DNA of 64,000 bases from positions 290,469-354,468 of the forward strand of contig BDGG01000010.1 of the NCBI GenBank assembly GCA_001949185.1, given 5' to 3'. Under the pieces are notes generated by a model, which was given only the letters and a program-made list of their open reading frames with translations, was not told the origin of the DNA and did not search any database. The stretch is from Ramazzottius varieornatus. Taxonomy: Eukaryota; Tardigrada; Eutardigrada; Parachela; Ramazzottiidae. Every line of letters begins with the position of its first letter. Position 1 is the stretch's first letter. A program made the position numbers and the translations under genes. Below, piece after piece: positions 61,501 to 64,000 of this stretch.

Positions 61501-63201
61501 GGCCCACGCCGATATTTTTTTAAATAAAATATCCTTGTTAGCATACCGGCAAGACTTCCTGTTATATGTACAACCGCGTGACAAGTCTGGTGGAGCACGC
61601 TATACTGGTACCGACCATATACATGCACTCGCGGCGGGCACGGCGGCGTTTTGAATTATTAAAAGTGGCTATACGCTATAGCACGCGGCCAAAAAATGAC
61701 AACGATGCGACGCATACTGCACTTCCTAATAATCCAGTCTCCCACTGCATACGTACAACATAGCATCGTACGTAATCTGGATATCGGACGACCGAAAAAC
61801 CCGAAAACAAAGTTCTCTACACTAGTAAGACGGGTTTTACCTTCGTCGGAAGGCTGCAGATCCAATCCACTCCGGCATCGCGCGGTGTCCAGATCGTCCA
61901 AAGCATCCGATGATCCATAGGAACTTTGGCCAGAGCTACTACAGTGACCGTTTAGCCTGTAATTAGAATTAATTACAGTGGTAAGGTTGTTCCTGTGTCA
62001 TGGCTGTGATCGTTCCGACACAAGAAGTAATCGTAGAAAACCGGCGATCAACCAGTGACCATTGCAGTGTAGCGCGTGTGTGTGCGAGGAATAGTCCTCC
62101 TCACGACAGGCCGTAAAACTCCGTTGATTGTGTTGATCTTGAAAGTGGATTACCAAGTTCCGTTTTCAAGATAAGCAGCCCTCGAGTAGCTTATCTTGAA
62201 AGCAAAAACGGATTGTTATCTGCACGCTTGATTCAAAATTTCAAATTTTCATTTCTCAGCTGATCCCTGTCTGCTCAGTGCTTCACGTTGCGAGATACCG
62301 TTTCACGTATGGGCTTCTTGATTGTCGGGGATATCGACAGACAGAGACTAGCCAGAGAGAAAACCATGAATTTCAGCCTACGTAGTCAGGACGCAAAGTT
62401 TGTCTACAAACCTACCCCGTAAAACTCGCGCATTTCCGCTCCCGTTTCCGAGACTTTCGAAAAACGCAATTTTTCTTCACTCACGACTAATTTCCGTTGA
62501 TTAAGCAAACTCAAATTTTAAAACAACCGCTTGCGACATAAACAGCTCGTCGTGAGGAGGACTAATATCTATGTTGTTGGTATCGAAAATGGAGTTCATT
62601 GGTGTATTATTGATAGCTAGATTTCCAGAAAATAAATGTCACAGCCCGTTGTGCCCGGTCCGTACCTTGCTTGTTGCTGATAAGCAGCCGGAAGATTTTT
62701 CCGTGGAGGTTTCTGCGGTGACTTGATCTTGAGGGATTTCACTTCATCCAAGTCGAAATCGACCCTCTTACGAACCGACGATGAGTATAAACTCTGCTGG
62801 CTACTGGACTGACTTGTTCGACCAGGTAGCCGCAATGTTGAGCCTGTAGGCGAGAACACCGGCTGCACTTGAGGGCTCGTTGAGGAAGTTTGTGAAGGTG
62901 CTAGCTTGCGTCGTAAACTAGTCAGTCTGTCAACACGATCTACATCCCCATAGACCAGTAGAGAGGGCGCACTTCCCGAAAAGGTCGAATCGAAACTGTG
63001 CCGCGGTCTGTTTTGCGGATCCCATTCCCCCTGAAGCTCCCGAACATTCAACCTACAGCAAAACCGCACCCGTAACTTCCGCACCGGAACCGTTCAACAT
63101 ACCTCCAAGTGAGTGAATTCCAGAATAATTAAACACACTCACAGGTCGGGTAACGGTCCGTGGTTGGATTTTGAAACTCGACTCAATGGCTGGTTGCCCA
63201 T
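58528..63201 (-). CDS. SH3-SH2 adaptor protein with long disordered N-terminus, 6 exons
   Basis: A probable cytoplasmic phosphotyrosine adaptor. Exons (5' to 3'): 63201-63143, 63052-62666, 61938-61841, 60421-60271, 60031-58837, 58752-58528; every junction keeps frame, 704 residues. The first ~500 residues are Ser/Gln/Pro-rich and acidic (GYNSGCQSPVVLPDAS, EDEEDVDEGLGTSGY). A divergent SH3 follows (VMACYTLSSLMPGTVSFRKG, NGWSYVALHNGQGWTP). The C-terminal SH2 starts CPYYYGELNRVDCQFLLLAF and includes DYLLRQS with the phosphate-binding Arg; the SH2 is split across the last intron and ends FLLRFM. No kinase domain. SH3 then a terminal SH2 resembles Nck, but only one SH3 is present, so I leave the symbol blank. 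Met at 63201 (MGNQPLSR) is the first ATG; upstream exons are possible. Intron 2 carries an inverted-repeat element. Confidence 0.85.
62091..62564. mobile_element. MITE-like element with TAGTCCTCCTCACGAC ends, in the SH3-SH2 gene intron 2
   Basis: Terminal inverted repeats of 16 bp or more (TAGTCCTCCTCACGAC and its inverse GTCGTGAGGAGGACTA) lie 474 bp apart. An internal hairpin, TTCAAGATAAGC/GCTTATCTTGAA, sits near 62170-62205. The outer TA is part of the repeat or a TA target site. Confidence 0.8.
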
Positions 63202-64000
63202 TTCACCGCCCAGAACCTCAGTATTCAAACTTCATTATGAGGTATTCATGGATGTGTCATGGCATAGCTGTGACACTCGTTGACATTCTGGGATGTCCAT
63301 GTCAGAAATGCCCAAACGTCGGCAAAATGACTGTTTGATCGAGGTGATGAACTGTATCTATCCGGAAATTATTCGCTCGACTGAGCAAAACAACTAGAAC
63401 ACAGATTGACCACAAAGATGTCTTCCAGTACCAATTCAATATCAAATCTAAATGCCATTCTTTCGAGACAGACAGATAATGGCTTCAGAGAGGCGTCAGT
63501 TCGTGAGGGAAATATGATGTAAGTGGGGTAATTAATTATGCGGCAGCCACTGTGCAACGATCAGCCGACAAAGAGCGGCCATACAGCCAGACTTGTACCA
63601 CAAGATCTCCGTGGATTCTCGACTAACACACGACCAGCGGTACTGTCCCATCAAACAAAGACTAGGATAAATGGCGGTATTGTGGTACCATGTTGATGCG
63701 TGAAGTTGAATCCAAACGTCGGCGGTCAAAAATAGACAATGGGCATTGTGACTTACAAATAGGCTATAAATGCTTGATGGTATAGGTAAGACACTCGGCA
63801 GATTTGATATTAAGGTTGTTTGGCCGACCAGCTACTTATTTTGATACTTGACAGTTGACCGTCTTATCGTGCTCGGCTTAGCCAATAGCTTACGCATCGT
63901 GATGAGGCTGTGCGTCACTATGCGTTCGCTCTACCGAACTACCGGCGATGGTAATGATCGCCGGTAGCATAAATTGCATATTTTTGCACGAAACTGCCTC
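63202..64000. other. Window end, no gene recognised
   Basis: Upstream of the SH3-SH2 gene; likely promoter and possibly non-coding exons. The minus-strand frames at 63369-63729 match nothing I know. Confidence 0.5.

Overview
This is nuclear DNA from a bilaterian animal. Genes are split by many short introns (most 60-300 bp) with standard GT-AG ends. The recognisable proteins are metazoan: KANK, an NPAS4-type bHLH-PAS factor, AP-1/2 beta adaptin, EXTL3, DESI2, riboflavin kinase and SMIM15. Two large secreted chitin-binding (peritrophin-type) proteins point to a cuticle-bearing ecdysozoan. A tardigrade is my best guess, but the sequence does not prove it. I built the exon chains by hand, requiring every junction to keep reading frame. 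Coordinates may be off by a base or so.

Layout. 1-2600: no gene recognised. 2888-8248 (+): KANK scaffold. 9021-10330 (+): a short unknown protein followed 32 bp later by riboflavin kinase. 11733-16253 (+) and about 21482-25070 (+): two chitin-binding genes of similar architecture. Between and after them lie several inverted-repeat elements, including two copies of one TA-flanked family. 26530-27153 (-): SMIM15-like. 27600-29700: repeat-rich, with a foldback element, a GATA tract and a LINE remnant. 29758-30944 (-): broken MATH-BTB gene. 31881-35425 (-): NPAS4/dysfusion-type factor. 36429-41193 (-): beta adaptin. 43723-47668 (+): unknown single-pass membrane protein with a long disordered tail. 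47849-48632 (-): decayed BTB-BACK gene. 49767-53522 (+): EXTL3. 54430-55894 (+): DESI2. 57537-57791 (-): small secreted Phe/Gly/Pro-rich precursor. 58528-63201 (-): SH3-SH2 adaptor.

The genes are not an obvious functional cluster; this looks like ordinary gene-dense chromosome. The most striking feature not explained by genes is a family of near-palindromic foldback elements. Each has a 46-48 bp core with GTGGCGCA...TGCGCCAC arms. At least twelve cores occur here, most inside introns of five genes and four in introns of beta adaptin alone. At least six other inverted-repeat families and two BTB pseudogenes complete the repeat landscape.
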